11,730 nucleotides of DNA from an uncultured Dermatophilus sp. (GCA_945876925.1 CAMCQD010000014.1:1-11730); one strand, 5' to 3'. Counted from the first letter of the stretch, positions 1 through 8,191 are shown. The notes: generated from the letters alone by a model not told the origin. Translations and numbers: made by a program.

Positions 1-444
1 GGGGGCGAATCCGCCGAACACCACCGAGTGGACCGCCCCCAGCCGGGCGCAGGCGAGCATCGCCATGACCGCCTCGGGGACCATCGGCATGTAGATGACG
101 ACACGGTCGCCGTGCCCGACGCCCAGGGAGCGCAGCACCCCCGCGAGTTTGGCGACTTTTTCCAGCAGCTGCGCGTAGGTGATGGTGCGTTCTGCCCCGG
201 TGACATTGCTGACGTAGTGGATTGCGGGCTGGTCGCCGCGACCGCCGATGACGTGCCGGTCGAGGGCGTTGTAGCAGGTATTCAGCCGGCCGCCGCTGAA
301 CCAGCGGTAGAACGGCGGATTGGAATCGTCGAGTACGACCCGCGGCGGGGTGATCCAGTCGATCTCGAGGGCAGCTTCACCCCAGAAGCCGTCCGGGTCG
401 GTGATGCTCCGGTGGTAGAGGGGTCCGTAGGCGCCGTTGCTCAT
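1..444 (-). CDS. prpE: Propionyl-CoA synthetase (PrpE-like), N-terminal part, cut by window edge
   Basis: Reading leftward from the ATG at 444-442 gives 148 codons with no stop, so the gene runs off the left edge. The family activates short-chain acids (propionate or acetate) to acyl-CoA through an acyl-adenylate, in the cytosol. The visible part is the acetyl-CoA-synthetase N-terminal domain (about residues 5-60: YHRSITDPDGFW, SNPPFYRWFSGG, YNALDRHV) followed by the start of the AMP-binding domain (GVGHGDRVVIYMPM, LACARLGAVHSVVFGGFA). From family knowledge, the short N-terminus and the SNPP..RWF..G and YNALDRHV blocks resemble PrpE more than the longer Acs proteins; the choice between propionate and acetate is inference, because the C-terminus is not visible. 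A purine-rich AGGATGGAG precedes the start. It is divergent from the nitric oxide reductase gene. Confidence 0.85.
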   Translation of the reverse strand, partial: MSNGAYGPLYHRSITDPDGFWGEAALEIDWITPPRVVLDDSNPPFYRWFSGGRLNTCYNALDRHVIGGRGDQPAIHYVSNVTGAERTITYAQLLEKVAKLAGVLRSLGVGHGDRVVIYMPMVPEAVMAMLACARLGAVHSVVFGGFAP

Positions 445-763
445 GCTCCATCCTGACGCAGCAACCGCCCTGAAAGTGAGATAGGACACCTCTTTGTCCG
501 TGCGGGCGCTGGCGAACCCGCGCGCCCCCCAGCAGGACTGGGCGATCCGACGCCACCGCGGAGCCCGGGCGGCCGGTCTTTTCCCCGCATCCGCACCGGG
601 TGCCGCCACCCGGGCAGCTCCCCCGCTCCGCGGCTCGCATGCCCTCCGGCTGGCTGCCTCCGCCGCCCGCCTGGACACCTCGCCTCACAGGACCCGGTTT
701 GACTGCCCCGCAACGCATCCGGCGGGGAATGCCTTTCCGGGGAACAGCGCGCATCCGCCACCA

Positions 764-790
764 TTTTCACGTAATTAAGCGTATAAAGTC
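764..790 (+). promoter_or_regulatory. Possible norB promoter (AT-rich island with TATAAA)
   Basis: This is the only AT-rich stretch in the gap, and it includes TATAAA at 782-787, about 47 bases before the norB ATG. That placement would give a leader of about 40 nt. I find no good -35 hexamer 16-18 bases upstream, so the promoter may depend on an activator or use another sigma factor. It is a weak call made from base composition and position. Confidence 0.35.
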
Positions 791-817
791 TCTCAGCCGG
801 ACCCCTCCCCGGCTCCC

Positions 818-825
818 GGAAGGAG
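818..825 (+). promoter_or_regulatory. Ribosome binding site of norB
   Basis: GGAAGGAG lies 8 bases before the ATG at 834. It fixes that ATG as the start, rather than upstream codons in the same open frame, which extends back to 600 without any membrane-protein character. Confidence 0.8.
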
Positions 826-833
826 ACTCCCCG

Positions 834-3249
834 ATGCCCGCCACGACATCCGCACCACCTCCCCCGTCCTCGCTACCCGCCGGCGATCCCCCGCCCGGCG
901 CCCGCGCCTCCCACGATCAGCGCTGGTGGATAGCGCTGATCGTGGTCGTGGCCGGTTCCTTCGCCGTGCTCCTGTGGCTCGGCCTCAAAGCCGACCAGGA
1001 GAAGCCGCCCATCCCCGCCCAGGTCGTCACTGCCTCCGGGCAGCAGGTGATGACCGGCGAGAATATCGTCACCGGCCAGAAAGTGTGGCAATCCATCGGC
1101 GGCCAGCAGATCGGCTCGGTGTGGGGTCACGGCGCCTACGCCGCACCCGACTGGACCGCCGACATGCTGCACCGGGACCTGCTCACCATGCTCGATGCCT
1201 GGGCCCGCGCTGAAGGCGCCGCCTCCTATGACGCGCTCGGTGCCGAGCAGGCCGCAGCCCTGCGCGCCCGCCTCACCCAGGACGTGCGCACTAGCGCCTA
1301 CGACCCGGCTACCGGAGTGCTCACCATCAGCGACGCCCGGTACGCGGCCTACCAGGACAGCCTCGCCTACTACACGGCGCTGTTCCGCGACGGCCACGAG
1401 CCGTACGCGATCCCGGCCGGCGCGGTGCGCGACCCGCACGCCGCCCGGGACATGGTCAGCTTCTTCTGGTGGAGCACATGGGCCGCCTCGGCGAACCGGC
1501 CCGGCACGAACGCCAGCTACACCCAGAACTGGCCGCATGAGCCGCTCATCGGTAATGAACCCACCCCAGGGCATGTCCTGTGGAGCCTGATCAGCCTGGT
1601 GCTGCTGCTCGGCGGGATCGCGACGATGGCCTGGTACCACACCAGGCACGCTGACCCCGGCGAAGATCCCGGCCAGGCCCCGGTAGCCGATCCGCTGCTG
1701 GGCTACCGCCCCACTCCCTCGCAGCAGGCCACGCTGAAGTACTTCTTCGTCGTGGGAGCGCTATTCGTGCTGCAGATCCTCGCCGGGATCGTCTCGGCCC
1801 ACTACGGCGTGGAAGGCGGCGGCCTGTACGGCATCCCGCTGGACCAGTGGCTGCCCTACACCGTCGTGCGCACCTGGCACACCCAGCTGGGCATCCTGTG
1901 GATCGCGACGGCGTGGCTGGCCACCGGCCTGTACGTGGCCCCGGCCGTGGGCGGGCACGAGCCGCGGTACCAGCGGCTCGGCGTGAACCTGCTGTTCGGC
2001 GCGCTCATCGTGGTCGTAGCCGGGTCCCTGACCGGGGAATGGCTGAGCATCCGCGGCGAGCTGGGCTACGGCACCACGGTCTCGTTCTGGTTCGGCACCA
2101 CCGGCTGGGAGTACATCGACCTGGCCCGGTTCTGGCAGATCGGCCTGATCACCGGGCTGGCCGGCTGGCTGTTCCTCATGTGGCGGGGCATGGCCCCGGC
2201 GCTGCGGGCCAGCCGCGGCGGGCCCCTGTCCCCCACTGCGGCGGCGCCGCTGGCGGCCGGGAGCCAGCGTTCCCTGGTGGCCATGCTGCTCGTGAGCTGC
2301 CTGGCCATCGCGAGTTTCTTCGGGGCTGCTTTCGGCGCCGGCCACGGCAATCACATGTCGATCGCCGAATACTGGCGCTGGTGGGTGGTGCACCTGTGGG
2401 TGGAAGGATTCTTCGAGGTCTTCGCCACCGTCGTGATCGCGTTCCTGTTCAGCCGGCTCGGGCTGATCCGGGCCGCTACCGCTACCACGGCGACCCTGGC
2501 CGCCACGGTCGTGTTCCTGCTCGGCGGGATCATCGGCACCGGCCACCACCTGTATTTCTCCGGATCCCCGGAGGTGCTGACCGCGCTGGGGGCCTGCTTC
2601 AGTGCCCTGGAGGTGGTGCCGCTTCCGGCATCTGCAGCTGCTGCGGGTGCGCGAATGGGTCGCCGGATACAAATGGGCGATTTACTTCTTCGTCTCGGTG
2701 TCGTTCTGGAACATGCTCGGCGCGGGCGTCTTCGGCTTCCTCATCAACCCGCCGATCTCGCTGTACTACGTCCAGGGGCTCAACCTCACCCCGCTGCACG
2801 GGCACACCGCCCTGTTCGGGGTGTACGGGATGCTGGGCATCGGGCTCATGCTGTTCTGCGTGCGCAGCCTCATGCCCGGCCGGGAATGGAACGAGGGCCC
2901 GATCAGGATCGGGTTCTGGTGCCTCAACGGGGGCCTGCTGGCGATGGCGTTGCTCAGCCTGCTCCCCGTCGGACTGCTGCAAGCCCAGGCCGCTATCGCT
3001 GAAGGCACCTGGCTGGCGCGCAGCGCGGAGTTCATGGATACGCCCCTGATGGACGTGCTGCGCTGGCTGCGCCTGCCCGGCGACATCATCTTCGCGGCCG
3101 GCGCGGTGTCGATCGGGGTGTTCATGGTGGGGCTGCTCACCGGGCATTCGCTCCGCAAGGCCGGGCCGCGGGTCGAACAGGGCGAGCTGACCGCCGCCGT
3201 CCCGGAGAGGGAGCCGGGCGCCTCCGGGCGCCCTCCGGGTGACCGGTGA
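834..3249 (+). pseudogene. norB: Quinol-dependent nitric oxide reductase (qNOR), frameshifted
   Basis: The intact enzyme is a cytoplasmic-membrane protein reducing 2 NO to N2O with electrons from quinol. The N-terminus has one membrane segment (about residues 32-52) and the fused NorC-like extracellular domain lacking haem c (KVWQSIGGQQIGSVWGHGAY). The 12-helix catalytic part follows, with family ligand positions visible: H349 in RTWHTQLG, H520/E524 in HLWVEGFFE, H571-H572 in GTGHHLYF, and HGHTALFG in the second frame (about 2797-2805). The first frame is good up to ALEVVPL (L597, 2622-2624). The homologous sequence then resumes in another frame at FRHLQLLRVREWVAGYKW (from 2623) and ends at 3249. 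From memory of the family about seven residues between these points are missing, implying loss of about 20 or 23 nt. Without frame restoration, translation continues in the wrong frame to 3002 and loses the HGH ligands. It may be a pseudogene or a sequence error. Restored length is about 811 residues, slightly above the usual size. Confidence 0.88.
911..945 (+). repeat. Perfect 14-bp inverted repeat within the start of norB
   Basis: CCACGATCAGCGCT (911-924) and AGCGCTGATCGTGG (932-945) are exact reverse complements separated by 7 bases. In mRNA this would be a very stable hairpin about 78-112 nt after the ATG, at codons 26-38, where the cytosolic N-terminus meets the first membrane helix. Confidence 0.75.
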
Positions 3250-3380
3250 GCCCCCAGCCAGGGGAATCCCGAGCCAGACCGGCCCCGTCCCGCGCCCCGG
3301 CGGGCCGGTGAGTCCCCCGGGTGGTTGCCGCAGTCCCCGGACGCCGGCCCTCGCCCCCGGCTGACCGATGAGTCCCCGGG
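3243..3380. repeat. Imperfect tandem repeat, about 60-62 bp period, over the norB stop
   Basis: CCGGTGAG followed by C-rich sequence begins at 3243 and recurs at 3305 (CCGGTGAGTCCCCC) and 3365 (CCGATGAGTCCCC), giving spacings of 62 and 60. Sequence inside the units is also related (GCCGGCCC/ACCGGCCCC, then GCCCCGGC/CCCCCGGC). The norB stop codon lies in the first unit. The third is partial and runs into the hairpin that follows. Confidence 0.5.
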
Positions 3381-3382
3381 CA

Positions 3383-3429
3383 TGACGAAGGCGGGTACCG
3401 TCTCACCCAGCCGGTACCCGCCTTCGTCA
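3383..3429. terminator. Bidirectional terminator hairpin between norB and lutC
   Basis: TGACGAAGGCGGGTACCG (3383-3400) and its exact reverse complement (3412-3429) flank an 11-base loop. The stem is 18 bp with no mismatch. It sits between two convergent units: norB ends at 3249 on the + strand and lutC ends at 3449 on the - strand. There is no T-tract on either side, which is common for actinobacterial terminators. Confidence 0.8.
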
Positions 3430-3448
3430 GTTCCTCACCCAGCCGCCG

Positions 3449-4108
3449 TCACTCGGCCAGGATCACGTACAGCGTGCGCGGCCCGTGCACGCCCTCAACC
3501 CGGGACAGCTCGATGTCGCTGGTGGCGCTGCCACCGCTGAGCCAGGTGATCGGCTGCCCGTCGCGGATCGAGTCCGCGATCGCGCCCACGGCCTCCGGCA
3601 CGTCGCTGACCACCTGGTCGGCCCGCACGACGCAGACGTGAATGTCCGGAACCAGGGTCAGCGCCCGCCGGCCCTGATCAGCACGGTGGTCGAGCATGAT
3701 CGTGCCCGACTCGGCCGCCCCGACGCGGGCGCCGGTGACGACCGCGTGGGTGTCGTTGAGCTGGGCGTGGGTCAGCTGCGGGTCATCGCCGCGGACCTCG
3801 ATGCCCATCGCGCGGACCGCGGCCTTCCAGGACTCGTCGAGCCCGTCGGGGAGCACGACGTTGCGCGCCTGCGTCGCCACCAGAGCCTCGACGATCCGGG
3901 AGGGAACTTCCCTGGCCGGAACCCGCGCCACGGTGGCCTTGTAGTCCTCGACGCGCTCGACGAACATGTCGAGGACGTCGGCCATCGGGGTCGGCCGGCG
4001 GTACTCCCACGGAACCGGGGTGTCCTGCTCCGGGGGCACCTGGGCCACGTCGGGCACGTCGGACAGGGCAGAGCGAATCCGGCTGAAGATCTCTTCCTTG
4101 GCGTTCAC
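3449..4108 (-). CDS. lutC: Lactate utilisation protein LutC (LUD domain)
   Basis: This is the third subunit of the LutABC (LldEFG) L-lactate oxidation complex, which makes pyruvate in the cytosol. The product has 219 residues, near the usual size. It is a single LUD domain, shown by DDPQLTHAQLNDTHAVVTGA, AAESGTIMLDH, RALTLVPDIHVCVVRADQVV, SGGSATSDIELSRVEGVHG and the end PRTLYVILAE. I chose the GTG at 4108-4106, which overlaps the lutB TGA by four bases (GTGA) and has AAAGGA upstream; the protein then begins VNAKEEIFSRIRSAL, a normal N-terminus for the family. The frame stays open to 4309, but that extension lies inside lutB and has no family character. It is the last gene of the operon. LutC has no redox motif of its own, and its exact role in the complex is not settled. 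Confidence 0.93.
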   Translation of the reverse strand: MNAKEEIFSRIRSALSDVPDVAQVPPEQDTPVPWEYRRPTPMADVLDMFVERVEDYKATVARVPAREVPSRIVEALVATQARNVVLPDGLDESWKAAVRAMGIEVRGDDPQLTHAQLNDTHAVVTGARVGAAESGTIMLDHRADQGRRALTLVPDIHVCVVRADQVVSDVPEAVGAIADSIRDGQPITWLSGGSATSDIELSRVEGVHGPRTLYVILAE

Positions 4109-5670
4109 TTCTGTCCGTCCTTTCCCCGCTCGCGCTTCCACCAGGTACGGAACGATTCCTTCGGCGGGATCGGTACATCCCGGGCATCGGTCCACTTCGA
4201 GAGCGGATACGGCAGCGGCCCGAACTTGTCCATCCGCCCGAGCATGAGCCCGCCCAGGCCGCCTGCCCGGGTGGCGACTTCCCACTTGCGTGAATCGGAC
4301 ATCATCCACGCGGCGGACTTCATCATGGCCGGCTCGCTGTGCACGCTGAACGGCAGCCCGCGCTTCTTGGAGTACTTACTGGTGGCCTCGGCTTTCTTAG
4401 CCTCGACCGCCTTGTTCCTCATGTAGACCAGCAGATCCGGGATCGGGATCCGCACCGGGCACACATCGAAGCACGCACCGCACAGCGAGGAGGCGAAGGG
4501 CAGCGACTTATCGACTGCCGAGCCCATCCCGCGAAGCTGCGGGGTGAGGATCGAACCGATCGGACCGGGATACACCGAGCCGTAGGCGTGCCCGCCAACT
4601 TTCTCGTACACCGGGCACACGTTCAGGCAGGCGGTGCACCGGATGCAGCGCAGCGCGGCGCGGCCCTGCTGGTCGGCGAGTACCTTGGTGCGCCCGTTGT
4701 CGATCAGCACGACGTGCGTCTTCTTCGGGCCGTCGCCCTCGGTGGGGCCGGTCCACAAGCTGGTGTACGGGTTCATCCGCTCGGCAGTGCTGGAGCGCGG
4801 CAGCAACTGGAGGAAAACCTCCAGGTCGTCCACCGTGGGCACCACCTTCTCGATGCCGACGACCGAGATGAGCGTCTCCGGCAGGGTCAGGCACATGCGG
4901 CCGTTCCCCTCGGACTCCACCACCACGAGCGTGCCGGTCTCCGCCACGGCGAAGTTGGCGCCCGAGATAGCCACCTTGGCGCGCAGGAACTTCTCGCGCA
5001 GGTGCAGCCGCGCAGCCCCGGCGAGGTTCCTCGGCTCGGAGTCCAGGCCCTCGGGAGCGGGCTTACCGTAGGTGCCCATCTCCTTGAGGAAGATCTCACG
5101 CACCTCGGACCGGTTGCGGTGGATCGCCGGGACCAGGAAGTGACTGGGCCGGTCATGCCCGAGCTGGACGATCAGCTCGGCCAGGTCGGTCTCCCACGCC
5201 GCGATCCCGGCCTCTTCCAGAGCCTCGTTCATGTCGATTTCCTGGGTGGCCATCGACTTGACCTTGACCACCTCAGAGCGTGACGTGCGGTAGTCCTCGC
5301 CCAGCTCCTCCTTGACGAGGCGCACGATGATCTCGTTGGCCTCCTTGGCGTCCCGCGCCCAGTGCACGACCGAACCGGCCCGGGTAAGCGAGTCCTCCAG
5401 CTGCTGCAGGTAGGTGTCCAGGTGCCGCAGGGTCCGGTTCTTGATCGCCTCACCGGCCCGCCGCAGGTCCTCCCAGTGATCCAGCTCGGCGACGACCCGG
5501 GCCCGCTTCGCGCGGATCGTCGTCATGGCGTGGTGCAGGTTGCCACGCTGGACGGGGTTGGCCAGCTCCCGCTTTGCCGCTACCGGGAAGCGAGGCGAAT
5601 CAATGAGCGCGCCGGGCGGGGGGGCGGGGGTGAGCCGGCCGTCCGCGTCACGGTGCATCGTGTCAGTCAT
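4105..5670 (-). CDS. lutB: Lactate utilisation iron-sulfur protein LutB
   Basis: Iron-sulfur subunit of the LutABC L-lactate oxidase, 521 residues, cytosolic. It has a LUD domain (about residues 60-320; SHFLVPAIHRNRSEVREIF, NFAVAETGTLVVVESEGNGR) followed by a ferredoxin-like part: C342, C345, C348 and C352 (CIRCTACLNVCP), then C397, C400 and C404 (CGACFDVCP) for a second cluster. A C-terminal LutB-type tail follows (about 430-520; KWEVATRAGGLGGLMLGRMD). The ATG at 5670 overlaps the lutA stop (ATGA), and AAGGAG lies 7 bases upstream, so translation is probably coupled to lutA. The first 25-30 residues are proline-rich and less conserved. Codons there form a C-rich tract (seven C in a row on the coding strand, 5624-5618). 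No cluster-binding cysteine appears to be missing. Confidence 0.95.
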   Translation of the reverse strand: MTDTMHRDADGRLTPAPPPGALIDSPRFPVAAKRELANPVQRGNLHHAMTTIRAKRARVVAELDHWEDLRRAGEAIKNRTLRHLDTYLQQLEDSLTRAGSVVHWARDAKEANEIIVRLVKEELGEDYRTSRSEVVKVKSMATQEIDMNEALEEAGIAAWETDLAELIVQLGHDRPSHFLVPAIHRNRSEVREIFLKEMGTYGKPAPEGLDSEPRNLAGAARLHLREKFLRAKVAISGANFAVAETGTLVVVESEGNGRMCLTLPETLISVVGIEKVVPTVDDLEVFLQLLPRSSTAERMNPYTSLWTGPTEGDGPKKTHVVLIDNGRTKVLADQQGRAALRCIRCTACLNVCPVYEKVGGHAYGSVYPGPIGSILTPQLRGMGSAVDKSLPFASSLCGACFDVCPVRIPIPDLLVYMRNKAVEAKKAEATSKYSKKRGLPFSVHSEPAMMKSAAWMMSDSRKWEVATRAGGLGGLMLGRMDKFGPLPYPLSKWTDARDVPIPPKESFRTWWKRERGKDGQK

Positions 5671-6467
5671 GACAGCGCTCCTTGTGCGTTAGCCAGCTGC
5701 CTGGCGGGTTCGGTGGAGGCCAGGATCTGCGCGAGGTGAATCGGACGGATACCCGAGTTCTGCCGGCTGAGCACACCCGAGATGTTGAGCAGGCACAGGT
5801 TGTCACCGGTCACCAGGTACTCGGCCCCGGTGGCGGCGACGTGCCGGGCCTTGTCGGAGGCCATCGCCACCGAGATGTCCGGGTTCTTCAGCGAGAACGT
5901 GCCGCCGAACCCGCAGCACCGCTCGGCGTCTTCCAGGGGCAGCACCGTGATGCCCCTGACCGCCTGCAGCAGCCGCATCGGCCGGTCGCCCACGTGGGCG
6001 ACCCGCATGGAGTGGCAGGTCGGGGGGTCCGTCACCTTGTGCGGGAAGTACGCGCCGACATCGACGATCCCGAGCACGTCGATGAGGAACTCGCTGATGT
6101 CGTACGTCCGCGCCGCGGCGTCGTCGGCCTCGCGCTTGAGCCCGGGGTCCCCGGCGTGCTCGGCGAGCATGGCGTGCTGGTGGCGGACCGCGCCGACGCA
6201 GGAACCGGACGGGCCGACGATGTAGTCGTACCCTTCGAACGCCTCGACGTAATTGCGGACGATCGGCACCGTCTCATCGAAGTAACCGGTGTTGGTGAAC
6301 GGCTGCCCGCAGCACGTCTGCTTACGGGGGAACACGACCGTACAGCCGAGCCGCTCCAGCAGGGATACCACAGCCTTCGGGGTATCCGGGAACATCACGT
6401 CGTTAGCGCACGTGGCGAACAGGGCGACCCGTTTCCCCTTGCCCGGTTGCGTCAAGTCGGGGTTCAT
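5667..6467 (-). CDS. lutA: Lactate utilisation protein LutA (CCG-domain Fe-S protein)
   Basis: This subunit of the LutABC complex belongs to the family of heterodisulfide-reductase-like proteins with two cysteine-rich (CCG) domains. It has 266 residues. The first CCG motif is C52-C53 (TCCGQPFTNTGYFD) and the second is C184-C185 (ERCCGFGGTFSLKNP), with accessory cysteines in FATCAND, PSGSCVGAVR and PPTCHSMR. These motifs are expected to bind a 4Fe-4S cluster. The frame is open to 6560, inside lldP, but the ATG at 6467 is preceded at 7 bases by AAGGAGGT (6482-6475) and gives the standard start MNPDLTQPGKGKRVALFATC. It begins 38 bases after the lldP stop and ends in a 4-bp overlap with lutB, so it is probably co-transcribed with both. 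Confidence 0.95.
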   Translation of the reverse strand: MNPDLTQPGKGKRVALFATCANDVMFPDTPKAVVSLLERLGCTVVFPRKQTCCGQPFTNTGYFDETVPIVRNYVEAFEGYDYIVGPSGSCVGAVRHQHAMLAEHAGDPGLKREADDAAARTYDISEFLIDVLGIVDVGAYFPHKVTDPPTCHSMRVAHVGDRPMRLLQAVRGITVLPLEDAERCCGFGGTFSLKNPDISVAMASDKARHVAATGAEYLVTGDNLCLLNISGVLSRQNSGIRPIHLAQILASTEPARQLANAQGALS

Positions 6468-6474
6468 GGTTCCG

Positions 6475-6482
6475 ACCTCCTT
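6475..6482 (-). promoter_or_regulatory. Ribosome binding site deciding the lutA start
   Basis: AAGGAGGT on the minus strand is a near-perfect Shine-Dalgarno sequence 7 bases before the ATG at 6467. It rules in this start over earlier in-frame starts within lldP. Confidence 0.85.
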
Positions 6483-6505
6483 GTCGGGTTGATGATGGTA
6501 CGTGG

Positions 6506-8167
6506 TCACGGCAGGAGCCACGCGAGGACGGGGGTGGACATGAGCCCGGTAATCACGCACATGAACGCGAGCAGCACGAGGCTCCAGCCGATGACACGGC
6601 GCAGGATGACCGACTCCGACCCGACCAGGCCCATGGCGGAGGCGGCGATCGCGAGGGACTGGGGCGAGATCATCTTACCGACCACGCCGCCCGCAGCACC
6701 GGCGCCGACGAGGAGTTCCTTGTGGCCGATCTGGTCGCCGACGCTGGCCTGCAGGTTGGAGAAGAGCAGGTTAGCAGAGGTGTCGGAGCCGGTTACGTAG
6801 GTGCCGATCCAGCCGAGGATGGGCGACAGATACGGGTACACGGCACCTGCGCCGGCAACGGCGAGGCCCAGGGCGTAGGTCTGGCCGGAGTCCCCCATGA
6901 CGTAGGCGAGGGCGACGACCGCGCCGATCGTGAGCATGGTGAAGCGCAGCTTGACGATGTTCTTCCACAGCTCGGCGAACAGCTCGGCGAACGGCACCTT
7001 GTAGATGATGCCGACGAGCACGGCGACGAGCGCGAGCAGCGTGCCGGGGCTGGACAGCCAGGAGAACGTGAAGACGGCATGCCCCGAAACCTGGCCGCTC
7101 ACCGCCATCAGCTCTCCGAGCAGCGGCCACGGGATCTTGACATTGGTGGAGACGAGGGCAGCCTTGACCGCGGGGATCGCCGCGATCGAGAAGACGACGA
7201 TGACGAGCAGGTAGGGCACGAGAGCCATGGCGATGCGGCCACCGGTGAGCTGGGTGTCGCCGGCTTGCGGGGCGGGAGCCTGGCCTTCGAGACTCTCGTC
7301 CATCGGGGCGCCGACGCGGGGAACGGCCTCGGCGCCGCCCTTGGGGTGCCAGACCTTGAGCACGCCGATCGCGACGATCACCGTGACGACCGCAGCGAAG
7401 ATCTCGGTGAGGTTGTACAGGCTGGTACCGGACACGACCCACTTGACCGCGCCGAAGATCACGCCGACGACCAGGCCGAAGGGCCAGCACTGGGCGATGC
7501 CGCGCTTGCCGTCCATCACCGCGAGCAGGAGGAACGGCACGAGGAGGCCGAGGATCGCGCAGATGCGCCCGGAGATCGGGGCGATGGCAAGCACCGGCAG
7601 GTCTGCGACCTGGGCGGCGGTGAGCACGGGCAGGCCGACGGCACCGAACGCGACCGGGACCGTGTTGGCGAGCAGGGCCGTGACCGCAGCACGCAGCTTC
7701 GAGAAGCCGATCGCGATGAGCATCACCGTGGTGATGGCGACGGGCGCGCCGAACCCTGCGAGCGCCTCCAGCAGGCCACCGAAGCAGAACGCGATCAGCA
7801 GGCCGAGCACCCGCGGGTCGTCACTGATCAGGAAGAAGGTGGAGCGGAGGTCGTCGAACCGGCCGCTGATGACCGTGACCTGGTACATCCAGATGGCGCA
7901 CAGCAGGATCCACACGATCGGGAACAGGCCGTAGACGAACCCGTGCGCGCTAGTGGACAGCGCCATGCCGACCGGCATGGAGAAGACGGTGACGGCGATC
8001 AGCAGGGAGACGGCCCACGAGGTGAGCCCGGCGATGTGAGCCTTCCAGCGCAGACCGCCGAGGGTGACGAGCATGACGACGATCGGTACCGCGGCAACAA
8101 GCGCCGACAGCCACTGCTGCGATAACGGGTTTGGATCCGGCGTGAACGCCGTGGCGGCGAGAAGCAT
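6506..8167 (-). CDS. lldP: L-lactate permease (LctP/LldP family)
   Basis: Membrane carrier of the lactate permease family (TC 2.A.14), importing lactate (and in some members glycolate), probably with protons. It has 553 residues, the usual length. Many hydrophobic helices are visible from residue 18 on. Family blocks include GGLLEALAGFGAPVAITTVML, ANTVPVAFGAVGLPV, SGRICAILGLLVPFLL, PYLSPILGWIGTYVTGSDTS and VGKMISPQSLAIAAS. A hydrophilic loop (about residues 280-310) divides the two halves. The ATG at 8167 has GGAG 5 bases upstream. It is the first gene of the lldP-lutA-lutB-lutC operon, reads away from the GntR regulator, and shares a 217-bp control region with it. Preference for L- or D-lactate cannot be read from the sequence. 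Confidence 0.95.
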   Translation of the reverse strand: MLLAATAFTPDPNPLSQQWLSALVAAVPIVVMLVTLGGLRWKAHIAGLTSWAVSLLIAVTVFSMPVGMALSTSAHGFVYGLFPIVWILLCAIWMYQVTVISGRFDDLRSTFFLISDDPRVLGLLIAFCFGGLLEALAGFGAPVAITTVMLIAIGFSKLRAAVTALLANTVPVAFGAVGLPVLTAAQVADLPVLAIAPISGRICAILGLLVPFLLLAVMDGKRGIAQCWPFGLVVGVIFGAVKWVVSGTSLYNLTEIFAAVVTVIVAIGVLKVWHPKGGAEAVPRVGAPMDESLEGQAPAPQAGDTQLTGGRIAMALVPYLLVIVVFSIAAIPAVKAALVSTNVKIPWPLLGELMAVSGQVSGHAVFTFSWLSSPGTLLALVAVLVGIIYKVPFAELFAELWKNIVKLRFTMLTIGAVVALAYVMGDSGQTYALGLAVAGAGAVYPYLSPILGWIGTYVTGSDTSANLLFSNLQASVGDQIGHKELLVGAGAAGGVVGKMISPQSLAIAASAMGLVGSESVILRRVIGWSLVLLAFMCVITGLMSTPVLAWLLP

Positions 8168-8191
8168 GTGAACTCCGTTGATCTACCTGCG

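Larger units (their letters stand above)
445..833. other. Divergent intergenic region between prpE and norB
   Basis: This 389-base gap separates two divergent starts and should hold both promoters. I see no convincing gene in it; the open frames that cross it are products of high GC. It contains a short inverted repeat GGACA-N6-TGTCC (484-499) just upstream of prpE, an 8-bp palindrome GCCCGGGC (563-570), a small hairpin CCGGGT-N6-ACCCGG (596-613), and one AT-rich island (about 764-790) close to norB. I recognise no known operator for a nitric-oxide-responsive regulator. Confidence 0.6.

Noticed and set aside
2625..3002. Out-of-frame tail of the first norB frame as a genuine C-terminus
   Set aside because: It is arginine-, alanine- and proline-rich, with no membrane helix, while the alternative frame over the same bases encodes clear qNOR sequence.
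1847..3049. 400-codon open frame on the + strand within norB
   Set aside because: Its sequence is an arginine-rich frame shadow of norB without conserved motifs; the real norB frames cover the same bases.
4109..4309. Upstream extension of lutC to an ATG at 4309
   Set aside because: The extension lies wholly inside lutB; the GTG at 4108 overlapping the lutB stop gives the standard family N-terminus.
6468..6560. Upstream extension of lutA into lldP
   Set aside because: AAGGAGGT at 6475-6482 sets the ATG at 6467, and the extra residues have no family similarity.
5682..6800. 372-codon open frame on the + strand opposite lutA and the end of lldP
   Set aside because: Antisense shadow crossing a real gene boundary; no ribosome site or family motif.
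6722..8125. 467-codon open frame on the + strand opposite lldP
   Set aside because: It mirrors lldP and is full of D, E, R, G and H with no domain, as expected for the antisense of a GC-rich membrane-protein gene.
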